Source: Falsirhodobacter deserti
Lineage (GTDB): Bacteria > Pseudomonadota > Alphaproteobacteria > Rhodobacterales > Rhodobacteraceae
Length of the DNA: 64,000 nt
Reading direction: 5' to 3'
Assembly (NCBI RefSeq): GCF_004015795.1
Contig: NZ_ML137218.1
Span: 531,048 to 595,047 of the forward strand
Shown one piece after another: positions 18,794 to 29,529 of the stretch. Position 1 is the first letter of the stretch, and each line of letters begins with the position of its first letter. Both the position numbers and the translations under genes were made by a program. The notes below the pieces were generated by a model, which was given only the letters and a program-made list of their open reading frames with translations, searched no databases and was not told the origin of the DNA.

Positions 18794-18816
18794 AAAGCGC
18801 CCTGGTCGGGCGCTTT
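18794..18816 (-). terminator. Rho-independent terminator of pyrG
   Basis: Read on the minus strand, AAAGCGCCC pairs with GGGCGCTTT (9 bp, 18808-18816 with 18794-18802) around a five-base loop, and the run continues as TTTT then CC. It lies 22 bases past the pyrG stop. Confidence 0.85.
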
Positions 18817-18838
18817 GAACCTGTTCTTGGGGGAAGGG

Positions 18839-20482
<1,644 letters not shown>

Positions 20483-20556
20483 GCGTGGAATACTCCCGTG
20501 AGTTCGATTTCAAGCAGCGATTCGGAAATGCGGAATCGCAGCATCACGGGACTCGG

Positions 20557-20585
20557 ACTATAGCGCAGGGCAGGGCCTTGCGCAA
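20557..20585 (-). promoter_or_regulatory. Probable housekeeping promoter of pyrG
   Basis: On the minus strand TTGCGC (20580-20585) and TATAGT (20557-20562) are separated by exactly 17 bases. The -10 box matches the consensus at five of six positions and the -35 at three. The transcript would start about 65 bases before the pyrG ATG. Confidence 0.5.
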
Positions 20586-20636
20586 CCGGCCTCGGGATGC
20601 GGAAGACGGGCCGGATGGCCCGCCATGTCATGACTG

Positions 20637-21071
20637 TCAGTTTGCCGGTGCGGGTTGTTCGGGTGCCGGAACCGCGGGCGTTGCCGGTGCGGGCGCCGCA
20701 TCATCGGCACGCGGCGGCACCAGCGATCCGGACCCCGCATCCGTGCTGGGCGGCGGCAACAGATCCGCGCCCGTGGGAGCATCGGCATCGCTGCTGCCAG
20801 CGGAAGAGCCGCCGATTTGGTCCAGAACCGAGCCACCCGAGGAATTCGAGGCTGCCATGATCGTCAGCGCGATCGAGGTGCAGATGAAGGCGATGGCGAT
20901 GACCCATGTGGCCCGCGTCATGGCGTTCGCGGCCTGACGGCGCGACATCGCACCACCACCACCGCCGCTGCTGCCCATTCCAAGCCCGCCACCTTCAGAC
21001 CGCTGCAGCAGAACGACCCCCACCAGAAGAAGGGCGAGGATCAGGTGAACGGTGAGGATGACGTTTTCCAT
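20637..21071 (-). CDS. secG: Preprotein translocase subunit SecG
   Basis: SecG is the small two-TM subunit of the SecYEG translocon. The N-terminal 75 residues are typical: MENVILTVHLILALLLVGVVLLQ (TM1), the cytoplasmic loop SEGGGLGMGSSGGG and a second TM (TWVIAIAFICTSIALTIM). At 144 residues it is longer than E. coli SecG because of a Pro/Ala/Asp-rich, low-complexity C-terminal tail, a usual feature in Rhodobacterales. Confidence 0.93.
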   Translation of the reverse strand: MENVILTVHLILALLLVGVVLLQRSEGGGLGMGSSGGGGGAMSRRQAANAMTRATWVIAIAFICTSIALTIMAASNSSGGSVLDQIGGSSAGSSDADAPTGADLLPPPSTDAGSGSLVPPRADDAAPAPATPAVPAPEQPAPAN

Positions 21072-21267
21072 GCGGGAACGGCCTTCGGCTGCTGACGCGC
21101 CTATCTAGAAGCATGCGGCCGTGCCCGCAACCCCAAAGGGGCATGTGAGGCAATTGGTGACGGCAGGCTTGCACAAAAGGCGCGCAGGTGGATGATGTTC
21201 AAGGTGGCAGGAAGGGGATCGGGCCCTTCCGCGCAACATTTTCTGCTGCAGGTGCAAGGCGATCCAC

Positions 21268-22002
21268 ATGACCGAAATACTGCTTCTGCTTACCGGAATC
21301 CTGAGCGGCGTCGTGAACACGCTCGCAGGGGGCGGATCGTTCATCATGATGCCGACGCTGATCCTGGCAGGGGTGCCGCCGTTGCTGGCCAATGCCTCGA
21401 ACACCTATGCCGCGCTGCCGGGATATGTCAGCGGCACGGTCGGCTTCTGGCCGGCAATTCGCCAGCACCGCAAGCTGCTGCTGCCCTATTCGCTGGTGGC
21501 GCTGGTGTTCGGCTGGCTCGGGGCAGAGCTGCTGCTTGTCGTTTCGGAAGAACAATTCGCGCAGATCATGCCGTGGCTGATGCTGGCCGCCGTGTTGTTG
21601 TTTACCTTCGGCAAGCAGGTCAGCGCGTTGATGCAGGGCCTTCGCGGGGCAGGCATCGTGCTGTGGCTGTTTCTTGCAGCCGTCTGCCTTTACGGCGGGT
21701 TCTTCAACGCCGGCCTTGGGATCCTGCTGCTGGCCTTCCTGGCCACGGCGGGAATGGTCGATCTGAACGCGATGAACGGGCTGAAGCTGTGGATTTCCGC
21801 CGTGGTGGCGCTGGTGGCGGTTATTCGCTTCGCCGCCAGCGGAACGATCGAATGGTATTACGGCACGATCGCCCTGCTTGGCGTGACGATCGGCGGCTAT
21901 GTCGCCGCGCATTTCGCCTATCTCATACCCGCCAAGGCACTGCGTATCGCGATCATCCTTTACGGGATTGCGATGACCGGGTGGTTCTTCTGGAAGCTGT
22001 GA
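21268..22002 (+). CDS. TSUP family permease (TauE/SafE-like)
   Basis: This 244-residue inner-membrane protein has about eight hydrophobic segments and the TSUP N-terminal signature GILSGVVNTLAGGGSFIMMPTL. The family moves sulfite, sulfoacetate, other organosulfonates or organic acids; nothing here fixes the substrate. The divergent 196-base gap from secG must hold its promoter. It is convergent with the TRAP operon, separated by a hairpin. Confidence 0.87.
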   Translation: MTEILLLLTGILSGVVNTLAGGGSFIMMPTLILAGVPPLLANASNTYAALPGYVSGTVGFWPAIRQHRKLLLPYSLVALVFGWLGAELLLVVSEEQFAQIMPWLMLAAVLLFTFGKQVSALMQGLRGAGIVLWLFLAAVCLYGGFFNAGLGILLLAFLATAGMVDLNAMNGLKLWISAVVALVAVIRFAASGTIEWYYGTIALLGVTIGGYVAAHFAYLIPAKALRIAIILYGIAMTGWFFWKL

Positions 22003-22026
22003 CGGCTCCGGATTTCTCCGGAGCCG
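22003..22026. terminator. Hairpin between TSUP gene and convergent TRAP operon
   Basis: A perfect 10-bp inverted repeat (CGGCTCCGGA at 22003-22012 with TCCGGAGCCG at 22017-22026) with loop TTTC begins one base after the permease stop and ends six bases before the TRAP binding-protein stop. It has no T tract on either strand, so termination efficiency is uncertain. Confidence 0.6.
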
Positions 22027-22032
22027 CAACGG

Positions 22033-23133
22033 TCACTGGCCTGCGGCCTGCGCGGCAAAGACATAGCTGTCATAGGTGTATTCGGCCACGCGGAACCATT
22101 CGAAGCCTTCATCGCGGAACTTCTTCCAGCCGGGATAGATGGCGGCCCATTCGGGATGACGTTCGGAATATTCGGCATAAAGCTCGAACGTGGCCTGATA
22201 GGCGGCCTGCATCACATCGGCGGGCAGGGGGCGAAGCTGCGCGCCCTTGCCGACCAGCGAACGGATCGCGGCCGTGTTCTTGGCATCATACAGCGACTGC
22301 ATGTTGATGTTCGCCGCCTTGCACGCAGTGTCGAGGGCGGCCTTGTATTCCTCCGGCAGGGCGTCGTGCTGTTCCTTGTTGATGAAGAAGTGGATGGTCA
22401 GCCCACCCTCCCAGAAGGCGGGATAATAATAATACGGCGCGATCTGGTAGAAACCGAGCCGTTCGTCATCATAAGGCCCGATCCATTCCGCGGCGTCGAT
22501 AGTGCCGCGTTCCAGCGCGGGATAGATGTCGCCCCCCGGAAGCTGCTGCGGAACGACGCCCAGGCGCGACATCACCTCGCCCGCGACGCCTGCGATCCGC
22601 ATCTTCACGCCGTTCAGGTCGGACAGGCTGTTGATCTCCTTGCGGTACCAGCCGCCCATCTGCGCGCCCGTGCCGCCGCCCGGCTTGCCGATGATGCCAT
22701 AGGCGGACAGGAACTCGTCATACGCCTCGTTCCCGCCGCCGTGATACAGCCAGGCGTTCTGCAGGCGGGAGTTCAGGCCGAAGGGAATGGCCGATCCGAT
22801 GGCGAATGTGGGGTTCTTGCCGGTGAAATAGTATCCGCAGGTATGTGCGATCTCTACCGTGTTCGACTGGACGGCGTCGATGGCCTGCGGACCGGGAACC
22901 AGCTCTCCGGCCTGGAAGACCTGAATCTGGAACTTGCCACCCGTCATGGCCTTCACAGCCTCGGCCATCACCACGGCGCCGCCATAGATGGTGTCGAGGT
23001 TGTTGGGAAAGCCCGAGGTCAGCCGCCAGCGCACATCCGGCATCGACTGGGCAATAGCAGGGCTGGCAAGCCCCGCCGCGGCAACACCCGCGACAGAGCT
23101 TCGGGTCAGGAACTTGCGGCGGTCAATCGTCAT
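22033..23133 (-). CDS. TRAP transporter substrate-binding protein, TakP-like (2-oxo acid type)
   Basis: This 366-residue periplasmic receptor of a tripartite TRAP system has a twin-arginine signal (MTIDRRKFLTRSSVAGVAAAG) ending near PAIAQ. The AAEWIGPYDDERLGFYQIAPYYYYP stretch is the hallmark of the TakP subgroup, characterised in Rhodobacter for pyruvate and other 2-oxo monocarboxylates. The start at 23133 with GGGAGG upstream is favoured over one nine codons earlier. It is the last gene of a dctQ-dctM-takP operon, the reverse of the usual P-Q-M order. Confidence 0.9.
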   Translation of the reverse strand: MTIDRRKFLTRSSVAGVAAAGLASPAIAQSMPDVRWRLTSGFPNNLDTIYGGAVVMAEAVKAMTGGKFQIQVFQAGELVPGPQAIDAVQSNTVEIAHTCGYYFTGKNPTFAIGSAIPFGLNSRLQNAWLYHGGGNEAYDEFLSAYGIIGKPGGGTGAQMGGWYRKEINSLSDLNGVKMRIAGVAGEVMSRLGVVPQQLPGGDIYPALERGTIDAAEWIGPYDDERLGFYQIAPYYYYPAFWEGGLTIHFFINKEQHDALPEEYKAALDTACKAANINMQSLYDAKNTAAIRSLVGKGAQLRPLPADVMQAAYQATFELYAEYSERHPEWAAIYPGWKKFRDEGFEWFRVAEYTYDSYVFAAQAAGQ

Positions 23134-23156
23134 GTTTTTCCTCCCAGAAAACAGGT

Positions 23157-24686
23157 TCATTGCGATGGTGCGCCGAAAGACGGCGGCGCGGGCGGGGCAA
23201 AACTTGGTGCGGGGGCGGCAGGCGCGCCAAAGCTGGGGGCGGGCGCGGCTCCATAGGGGGTGGCCCCCGGCATGGGCACGTTCAGCTGTATGCTGGCTGG
23301 ATCAACCTCGGCCGCGCCCGATTTGTAATGGGTCACAAGCTGCGGGAATGACAGCACCATCACCACCATCACCAGCTGGATCGCAAGAAACGGCACCGCC
23401 CCCATATAGATCTGGCCCGAGGTGACGGGCTGGATCGTCGCCCCCGTCAACTTGTCGCGATAGGGCCGCGTGGGGGCCACCGACCGCAGGAAATACAGGG
23501 AAAAGCCGAAAGGCGGATGCATGAACGAGGTCTGCATGTTTATCGCCAGCATCACGCCAAACCAGATCAGGTCGATGCCCATCGCCTCGGCCACGGGGGC
23601 CAGCAGAGGGATGATGATGAAGGCAAGTTCGAAGTAATCCAGCAAGAAGGCAAGAAAGAACACCAGCAGGTTCGCCACGATCAGGAAGCCGATCACGCCA
23701 CCGGGGATCGACGTCATCAGGTGTTCGACCCAGACGTGACCGTCCACGCCATAGAAGGTCAGCGAAAACACCCGCGCACCCAGCAGGATGAACAGCACGA
23801 AGGCCGAAAGCCGCGCGGTGGAATAAAGCGACTGGCGCAGCAGGTCCATCGTCAGCCTGCGGTTCATGGCGGCCAGAACCAGCGCGCCGACCGATCCCAT
23901 CGCGCCGCCCTCGGTCGGGGTGGCGATGCCGAAGAAGATCGTGCCCAGCACAAGAAAGATCAGGACCAGCGGCGGAACAAGCGATGTCAGCACCCGCCCC
24001 AGCAGCTTCCACCCGCGCAGGGTCCGCGCTTCGGGGGGCAGGGCAGGCACCTTCTGCGGGCTGATGATCGATACCACCACGATATAGGCTGCATAGGCCG
24101 CAACCAGCATCAATGCCGGAACCATCGCCCCCTTGTACATGTCACCCACCGAACGGCCCAGCTGATCGGCAAGGATGATCAGCACAAGGCTTGGAGGGAT
24201 GATCTGCGCCAGCGTTCCCGAGGCTGCGATCGCCCCCGTGGCGATACGCCGGTCATAGCCATAGCGCAGCATGATCGGAAGCGAGATCAGACCCATGGAG
24301 ATGACGGAGGCCGCCACCACCCCCGTCGTTGCCGCAAGGATCGCGCCGACGAAGATGACGGCAAAGGCGATGCCGCCGCGCACAGGGCCGAACAACTGGC
24401 CGATTGTGTCCAGCAGCGCCTCGGCCATTCCCGATCGCTGCAGGATCAGTCCCATGAAGGTGAAGAACGGAATGGCCAGCAACGTTTCGTTCGACATCTG
24501 GCCGAAGATGCGGTCGGGGATGGCTTGGAACAGGTTGATGGGCAAAAGCCCCATCTCGATCCCGATGAAGCCGAAGACGAAGCCCACGAAGGCCAGCGCG
24601 AAGGCGACCGGATATCCGATCAGAAGCACCACGATCAGCGATGCGAACATGATCGGGGCAAGGTTTTCCGCGAAGAATGCAGCCAT
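23157..24686 (-). CDS. dctM: TRAP transporter large permease DctM
   Basis: This is the 12-TM ion-coupled transport subunit of the TRAP system (509 residues). Typical segments are LLIGYPVAFALAFVGFVFG, ETLLAIPFFTFMGLILQRSGMAE and ATTGVVAASVISMGLISLPIMLRYGYD. The last 36 or so residues form a Pro/Ala-rich tail with repeated PSFGAP/PSFAPP units, which is not part of the DctM fold and would face outside the membrane domain. The gene is 11 bases downstream of dctQ and 23 bases before the binding-protein start. Confidence 0.93.
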   Translation of the reverse strand: MAAFFAENLAPIMFASLIVVLLIGYPVAFALAFVGFVFGFIGIEMGLLPINLFQAIPDRIFGQMSNETLLAIPFFTFMGLILQRSGMAEALLDTIGQLFGPVRGGIAFAVIFVGAILAATTGVVAASVISMGLISLPIMLRYGYDRRIATGAIAASGTLAQIIPPSLVLIILADQLGRSVGDMYKGAMVPALMLVAAYAAYIVVVSIISPQKVPALPPEARTLRGWKLLGRVLTSLVPPLVLIFLVLGTIFFGIATPTEGGAMGSVGALVLAAMNRRLTMDLLRQSLYSTARLSAFVLFILLGARVFSLTFYGVDGHVWVEHLMTSIPGGVIGFLIVANLLVFFLAFLLDYFELAFIIIPLLAPVAEAMGIDLIWFGVMLAINMQTSFMHPPFGFSLYFLRSVAPTRPYRDKLTGATIQPVTSGQIYMGAVPFLAIQLVMVVMVLSFPQLVTHYKSGAAEVDPASIQLNVPMPGATPYGAAPAPSFGAPAAPAPSFAPPAPPSFGAPSQ

Positions 24687-24697
24687 GTCCGTTTTCC

Positions 24698-25246
24698 TTA
24701 CAGCTTCGCCGCTTCGGCATCTGCCTCAAGCACCGGATCGGGTATCGCCCCACGCAGGATCGCAATGCGCTTGATCAATTCGGACACGCCCTGAAGGGCC
24801 AGCAGGGAAAAGCCGATCGGGATCAGGATCCATGCCGGCCACTGGATCAGCCCGCCCGTGTTGTTCGACACCTCCCCCGAGGCGATCTTGGCGGCCACCA
24901 CGGGCCATGACAGCCAGATCGTGATGATGCAGAAGGGAAACAGGAAGAAAATCGTGCCCAGCACCTCGATCCACAGCTGTTTGCGGCGCGACAGGGCGCT
25001 GTAGACCAGATCGACCTTCACATGTTCATTCGCCAGAAGCGTGTATCCTGCTGCCAGCAGGAATACGGCCGAGAAAAGGTACCACTGCGACTCCAGCCAC
25101 GCGTTGGAGCTGAGGGAGAAAAGCTTCCGCATCACTGCGTTGATCGCGCTGATCAGAACGGCGGCCAGAATAAGCCATGATGCCGCCTTTCCGATGAACG
25201 TGTTCAGCAGGTCGATCCGGCGCGAAAGCGCCAACAAAGTGCCCAT
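24698..25246 (-). CDS. dctQ: TRAP transporter small permease DctQ
   Basis: This 182-residue four-TM subunit stabilises DctM and assists docking of the binding protein. The ISAINAVMRKLF segment and the conserved ESQWYLFSAVFLLAAGYTLLANEHVKVD block identify the DctQ family. The start at 25246 has a strong GGGAGGG ribosome site; the longer frame upstream has no family similarity. It heads the TRAP operon. Confidence 0.91.
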   Translation of the reverse strand: MGTLLALSRRIDLLNTFIGKAASWLILAAVLISAINAVMRKLFSLSSNAWLESQWYLFSAVFLLAAGYTLLANEHVKVDLVYSALSRRKQLWIEVLGTIFFLFPFCIITIWLSWPVVAAKIASGEVSNNTGGLIQWPAWILIPIGFSLLALQGVSELIKRIAILRGAIPDPVLEADAEAAKL

Positions 25247-25384
25247 GCAACCCTCCCTCGCGGGGCAGGCACCTTTATTGCCGGTGCCGCCGCGACTCAA
25301 GCTTATGAAGCGGCGGGAATTGCGGCAAGAAAAACAAGTGCTGCGGGAAGATCTGCGAAGATGTGCCTGATTCAAAGGCTCTGC

Positions 25385-25411
25385 GGGCGGATCATCCGGG
25401 ATGATCCGCCC
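25385..25411 (-). terminator. Hairpin downstream of broken GT61 gene
   Basis: A perfect 12-bp inverted repeat (25385-25396 with 25400-25411, arms GGGCGGATCATC / GATGATCCGCCC) with loop CGG lies 22 bases after the end of the GT61 remnant and about 140 bases upstream of dctQ. No T tract follows on either strand. It probably insulates the TRAP operon from surface-gene transcription. Confidence 0.55.
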
Positions 25412-25432
25412 GTTCATGATGCCGCGCTGGCG

Positions 25433-26157
25433 TCAGAGGGTATGTGCGATGGCTTCTTCGATGGGCACATCGGCAGGCCGGAAGATGACGTCCTGGCCGG
25501 AGCGTTTCTTGAACCTCTCGAACGCGATGGAGAAGTCCTTCTCGGTTGGCACGGCCCGGCGTTCCGGCGTGTCGATATAACCAAGCTGCGCCAGTTGCGC
25601 CCCGAACTTTTCGTGGTCGATCTGCAGCACCTTGAGGGATTCGCGGAATTACGGTGTGCCGCGGGCGATACGGCCAAGACCGAAGCCTTGTCCCGGCACT
25701 TCCAGCGTTTCGATGCGGGTGGGTTCGCGAATGAAGGTGATTGGCTTGGTGATGCCAAGCATTTCGATGAAACGCTTCTGCCAGGGTGACAGGTCGATCA
25801 GGTTTTCATGCTTGCCGATGAACACGTTTCTCTCCGCATCGCTGTGTTGGACGGCCCAACGCCGGGAGACGGTTTCCGCCAGGAAGTGGCCGAAATGGGC
25901 GAAGCCTGACGGCCCCACATGTGCCGTCCGGTCAGCCGCGCCGCGGGGGCGTCCCGGCCAATGACGGGAGTCATCATGCGCGTGTCGCCGCGATAGATGG
26001 CGCCTTCCGGGCAATCGCTGCCATCGGCATGGGGCACGCCGCAAACCTGCACGCGGCGCATCTCGCCGGCTGGCCACACGATCGCATCCTGCAGAACCGT
26101 CACTTCACGCGACCAGCCGGCATCAGGCTCCGGTGGGAAGATAAACTGGTCGTTCAT
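25433..26157 (-). pseudogene. Broken GT61 (DUF563) glycosyltransferase gene
   Basis: Reading from 26157, MNDQFIFPPEPDAGWSREV aligns with the start of the intact GT61 gene at 31548 (EEGWSRSVF) and runs to GRHMWG. A one-base loss near 25911-25916 (a four-base G run on the coding strand) shifts the frame, after which FAHFGHFLAETVSR matches the paralogue's FFHFGHFLAESLPR. An in-frame TAA at 25649-25651 interrupts the ARGT-FR segment. About 135-140 residues of the catalytic middle are then missing, and only a C-terminal piece (LQIDHEKFGAQLAQLGYID) remains to 25433. Three independent lesions make this a true pseudogene. Confidence 0.85.
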
Positions 26158-26194
26158 CTTCCCAATCCTTCTCCCGGTGCTCCGGATCCGAGGC

Positions 26195-28234
26195 CTATTT
26201 GCGCTTCATCTTAATGGCGGTGTCGATCGGATAGGGTTTCAGCCCCCCGATCTCATCCTTGAAGTCGGCCGAATTGCGCAACCGTTCCAGCTTGGCCTGC
26301 CGGCGGTTTTCAACCAGGTCGGCAGCGGCGCGCACTTGCGGCACCTTCAGCAGATCCGCGATCAGCGCATCCCGCTCCGCCTTCAGTGCCAGGGCAGAGC
26401 GGTCCTCGACCTCGTTCCGATCAAACAGGCCGAAATACTCGGCGTTGTACTTGGAGTGGTTGTCCAGAACGTCACCGCGTAAGCGCCGCAGCAGGTATTC
26501 CTCGCGCGATTTGACGCCGTAATGGTTCATCTGCGCCAGTTTATAGCCAATCTGCCGGCTGTTCAGGCGCCATTTCAGGTCCTTGCCATCGATCGGATCG
26601 CCGCTGCCGTTCAGCCACTCCACCGGATAGGCCTGCCCTTCCTCGGTACGGGCAAACCGCGTGTTGAGGTATGGGCGGTGGATCGCCAGCGCGAGGTGCG
26701 GATCGGTCTTGAACAGCGTCTTGATGCCATAACCCTTGACGAAACTGTCAGGAGCAGCGTGAACAAGCCGCTCGGTTACGGGGCCACTGCCGAACTCCTC
26801 CTCGCCGCCGCTGCCGAAGAAGCGCCATGTCAGGCAGATGCCGGTGGCCTTCCGCGCCGTCACCTCGTCCAGAAGCGAATCGATGCGGTGATCGCCCAGC
26901 TTGACGCAGACGAATTCGTCCAGATCCATGACCAGAAGCCAGTCGGCGCCGGTAACCAGCGGGTTCTGCTCGGCCCAGTGCAGGGCGCGCGATTGCGGGG
27001 GCTTGTCCTTCCACGGAAGGTTGTCAAGGCGCGTGCACAGCCCGCAGGCCGCAAGCGCGTCGAACATCTCGTCCGTGCCATCGGTGCAGTCGTTGGTATA
27101 GGCAAGGATATCCGTGAAGCCCATAACGTGATGATGGGCCACCCATTCCAGAACGTAGGGCCCTTCGTCCTTGGCCATGGTGACAATTCTGACCTTGCCG
27201 TGCCGCGAGGTGTTGGCCCCGCCGGGAACAAGACGCTTGCGCGCTTCAAGATCCGCAAGGGCGGCTTCTGCCGCTGCAGTGGCCGCCTGTTCTTCCTGCT
27301 GCGCGATTTCCTGCTGGCGGGCCTTTGCAGTCGCATCCCGGGGCGGGGCGGTGGTTTCCGGCGCGGGGGCTGCGGTCTTGGCCGAGGGGTATTCGATCAC
27401 ACCATGTTTGGCAGCCCAGCGCCCGATCCAGCTGTCGGGATCGGGTAGGCCAAGGTCCGAGCGGGTGCAGACCTTCCGCATCCAGCGCGAATAAAGATGG
27501 ACCGAATAGCTTTCGGCGCTGACCATCAGCGCTTCCAGTTCTTCGGTCTTCCGGGGATCGACCAGCACCTTTCGATCCTGGAACGTCACGGGGAAAAAGG
27601 CGGTCTGCGGCGCGGCATGTTCCAGTTCGCCGGTGGCAATGGCGAACTGGGTCACGGCCTTTGGCCCGAAAGTGCCCCAAGGCAGATCGCCGATGCCGAA
27701 TCCGGCGTCCGTTTCCCAGCGGCGGGCGATCTCTTCGCGGTGCTTGCCCTTCATCCAGGGCGGCACCGGCTGCGGGCTGGTAAGGAATGCGTAAAGCTCG
27801 TTCAGTGTCCGGGAATCCTGCGGCGGGCCGAAGACGGCGTTGCCCAGCTCCAGCTTATCTCCCCGCTCATGGCCGAGGAACCAGCGCACGTCGCGGGTAA
27901 AGGGCCGCAAGGCGATGACGTCGGTGTCCACCCAGACCCGGCCCACCTGCCGGGCCATCATCACGCGGAAGATGTCGGCATGCAGAGCAGGGCTATTGGC
28001 ACTGTTGTAGACAAGGATCTCGCCTGTATCCCACACCTCGCGCGCGTCCCGCACCACGACGCCCGCTGGCGCATTCGGAATCTTTCCGTAGGTGTAAAGA
28101 ACGACATCATGCCCAAGCTCCACGAAGCTGCGAAGCGACGCCACCTCAAGCCATGACAGCATCCCGTCGATCCAGAGGGAGCCGATGGGGGCAAGGTCAG
28201 TGCGGGCCGTAGTCATCTCGGCGAAATCTTTCAT
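26195..28234 (-). CDS. Two-domain glycosyltransferase (GT32-like plus GT2/GT92-like)
   Basis: The 679-residue product joins two GT-A-type domains. Residues about 15-300 resemble capsule/GT32-type transferases, with GRVWVDTDVIALRPF carrying a DxD at 103-105. A Glu/Ala/Gln-rich, probably coiled linker follows near 310-345. The second domain starts RIVTMAKDEGPYVLEWVAHHHVMG and has LLVMDLDEFV, as in the glycosyl transferase 2_4/GT92 group. No membrane segment is seen. The start at 28234 is chosen because a longer upstream frame overlaps the neighbouring gene; an ATG at 28216 is an alternative. The pairing suggests two consecutive sugar additions on a surface glycan. Confidence 0.78.
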   Translation of the reverse strand: MKDFAEMTTARTDLAPIGSLWIDGMLSWLEVASLRSFVELGHDVVLYTYGKIPNAPAGVVVRDAREVWDTGEILVYNSANSPALHADIFRVMMARQVGRVWVDTDVIALRPFTRDVRWFLGHERGDKLELGNAVFGPPQDSRTLNELYAFLTSPQPVPPWMKGKHREEIARRWETDAGFGIGDLPWGTFGPKAVTQFAIATGELEHAAPQTAFFPVTFQDRKVLVDPRKTEELEALMVSAESYSVHLYSRWMRKVCTRSDLGLPDPDSWIGRWAAKHGVIEYPSAKTAAPAPETTAPPRDATAKARQQEIAQQEEQAATAAAEAALADLEARKRLVPGGANTSRHGKVRIVTMAKDEGPYVLEWVAHHHVMGFTDILAYTNDCTDGTDEMFDALAACGLCTRLDNLPWKDKPPQSRALHWAEQNPLVTGADWLLVMDLDEFVCVKLGDHRIDSLLDEVTARKATGICLTWRFFGSGGEEEFGSGPVTERLVHAAPDSFVKGYGIKTLFKTDPHLALAIHRPYLNTRFARTEEGQAYPVEWLNGSGDPIDGKDLKWRLNSRQIGYKLAQMNHYGVKSREEYLLRRLRGDVLDNHSKYNAEYFGLFDRNEVEDRSALALKAERDALIADLLKVPQVRAAADLVENRRQAKLERLRNSADFKDEIGGLKPYPIDTAIKMKRK

Positions 28235-28260
28235 GCAAAACACCTTGTCCGAAGCAGCCG

Positions 28261-29343
28261 TCAATCGGCCGTGACGGGTTTCACGATGCTGTCGGGTGCC
28301 CGCGCAGCCTGCTCCTCGGCGCTGTTGCGCCGGGCCTTGATCCTGTTCTTCTCCTGGCCAAGCGCGTGCATCTCGGCCAGTTCCTCGGGGGTTTTCTGGG
28401 CGATCTTCTTCAACTCGCCGAAACGTCCCCACACCTCTTCGCGCCGGGCCGCCGCTGCGTCCCCCGGCGCCGTCAGTTCCGACAGCGAGGCGAACTTGGT
28501 GTTGCTTGCGATCGCCTCGTCTGCGATGGCGGTGAACTTGGTGCCGGCGAAGAACTTCGCCTGGTGAAAATGCACGATCTTCGCGTCGATCGCATTGATG
28601 TTGCGGAAGAATTCCTCGTGATGCCGTTCGTGACCGGGATGGGAGATGGAAAGGTTCCACTCCTTCCCGACATTCCGCGCCTGCAGGCCCGAAACGGCGA
28701 TGGCAAGCGGCAGCGTGATCTGGTCAAGCCACGGGCGCTTGTGGTCGACCTGCGGATCGGCATCCAGTTCGGTCGCCAGCCGGAACCACGTTTCCGCAAA
28801 GGCCGAACGGGTGGGGAATGCGATCATGCCTGCGTTCCAGTAGGGCGGGCTAAGCTTGTTGCTGCGAACAAGGCGCACCCGCTCTTCGGGGAAGGGCAGG
28901 CCGAATTTCTCGTAAACGTATTCCCATGATCCAGGATTGCCGCCCCAGCTCTGCACCCCTTCGGGCACCACGCTGACGGTTCCTTCAGTCACCAGATCCG
29001 CGCGCGAGAAGGGGGCGACGATCGCGGTGTCGGTGTCAAGGAACAGGGTATACTCGGTATCACGCTCCTGCAGGCAAGCCAGCAGCTTGTTGCCTTGCTT
29101 GTAGGGGGCAATGAACTTGTCCGTCGGTTCCATCAGGCGGATCTCGGCGCCCATCCTGTCATAGAATTCCGTAACATACGGAAAAAGGAAATCCACCTTG
29201 TCCGACGGGCAATAGGCGATCACCTTCACATCGCCCAGCACATGGCGGATGGTGGAAAGCAAGACGATGCTGTCTCGCGTCAGGCCTGGCGGATCAAGCA
29301 CGTAGATGATGGCAAGATCCTGGAGCTGCGCTGTCGCGTTCAT
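28261..29343 (-). CDS. Putative GT8-like glycosyltransferase
   Basis: The 360-residue product has an N-terminal GT-A-like region with FLDTDTAIVAPF, a DxD motif at 103-105, and SPPYWNAGMIAFPT, which resembles the acceptor-side motif of GT8 enzymes. The C-terminal 60 residues are charged and helical (KNRIKARRNSAEEQAARAP). It lies 26 bases upstream of the two-domain transferase gene on the same strand, so they likely work on the same glycan. Donor and acceptor are unknown. Confidence 0.72.
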   Translation of the reverse strand: MNATAQLQDLAIIYVLDPPGLTRDSIVLLSTIRHVLGDVKVIAYCPSDKVDFLFPYVTEFYDRMGAEIRLMEPTDKFIAPYKQGNKLLACLQERDTEYTLFLDTDTAIVAPFSRADLVTEGTVSVVPEGVQSWGGNPGSWEYVYEKFGLPFPEERVRLVRSNKLSPPYWNAGMIAFPTRSAFAETWFRLATELDADPQVDHKRPWLDQITLPLAIAVSGLQARNVGKEWNLSISHPGHERHHEEFFRNINAIDAKIVHFHQAKFFAGTKFTAIADEAIASNTKFASLSELTAPGDAAAARREEVWGRFGELKKIAQKTPEELAEMHALGQEKNRIKARRNSAEEQAARAPDSIVKPVTAD

Positions 29344-29529
29344 GTGCCGTCCATCGGTTGGGCCTGCTGCAATCAGGCCACTCTTTCCCGACAGATTGCC
29401 CTAGTCAATCCTTTGTTCACGAAGATTGGGTTTCAGAATTGTTATTGTAATAAGCCCGTTAGCTTTTTCGGCAGCCCTGAGGGCCGTTTCGCCGGCGGGC
29501 TGGTCGGCCCGCCAGCGCAGAGCCTTGAG

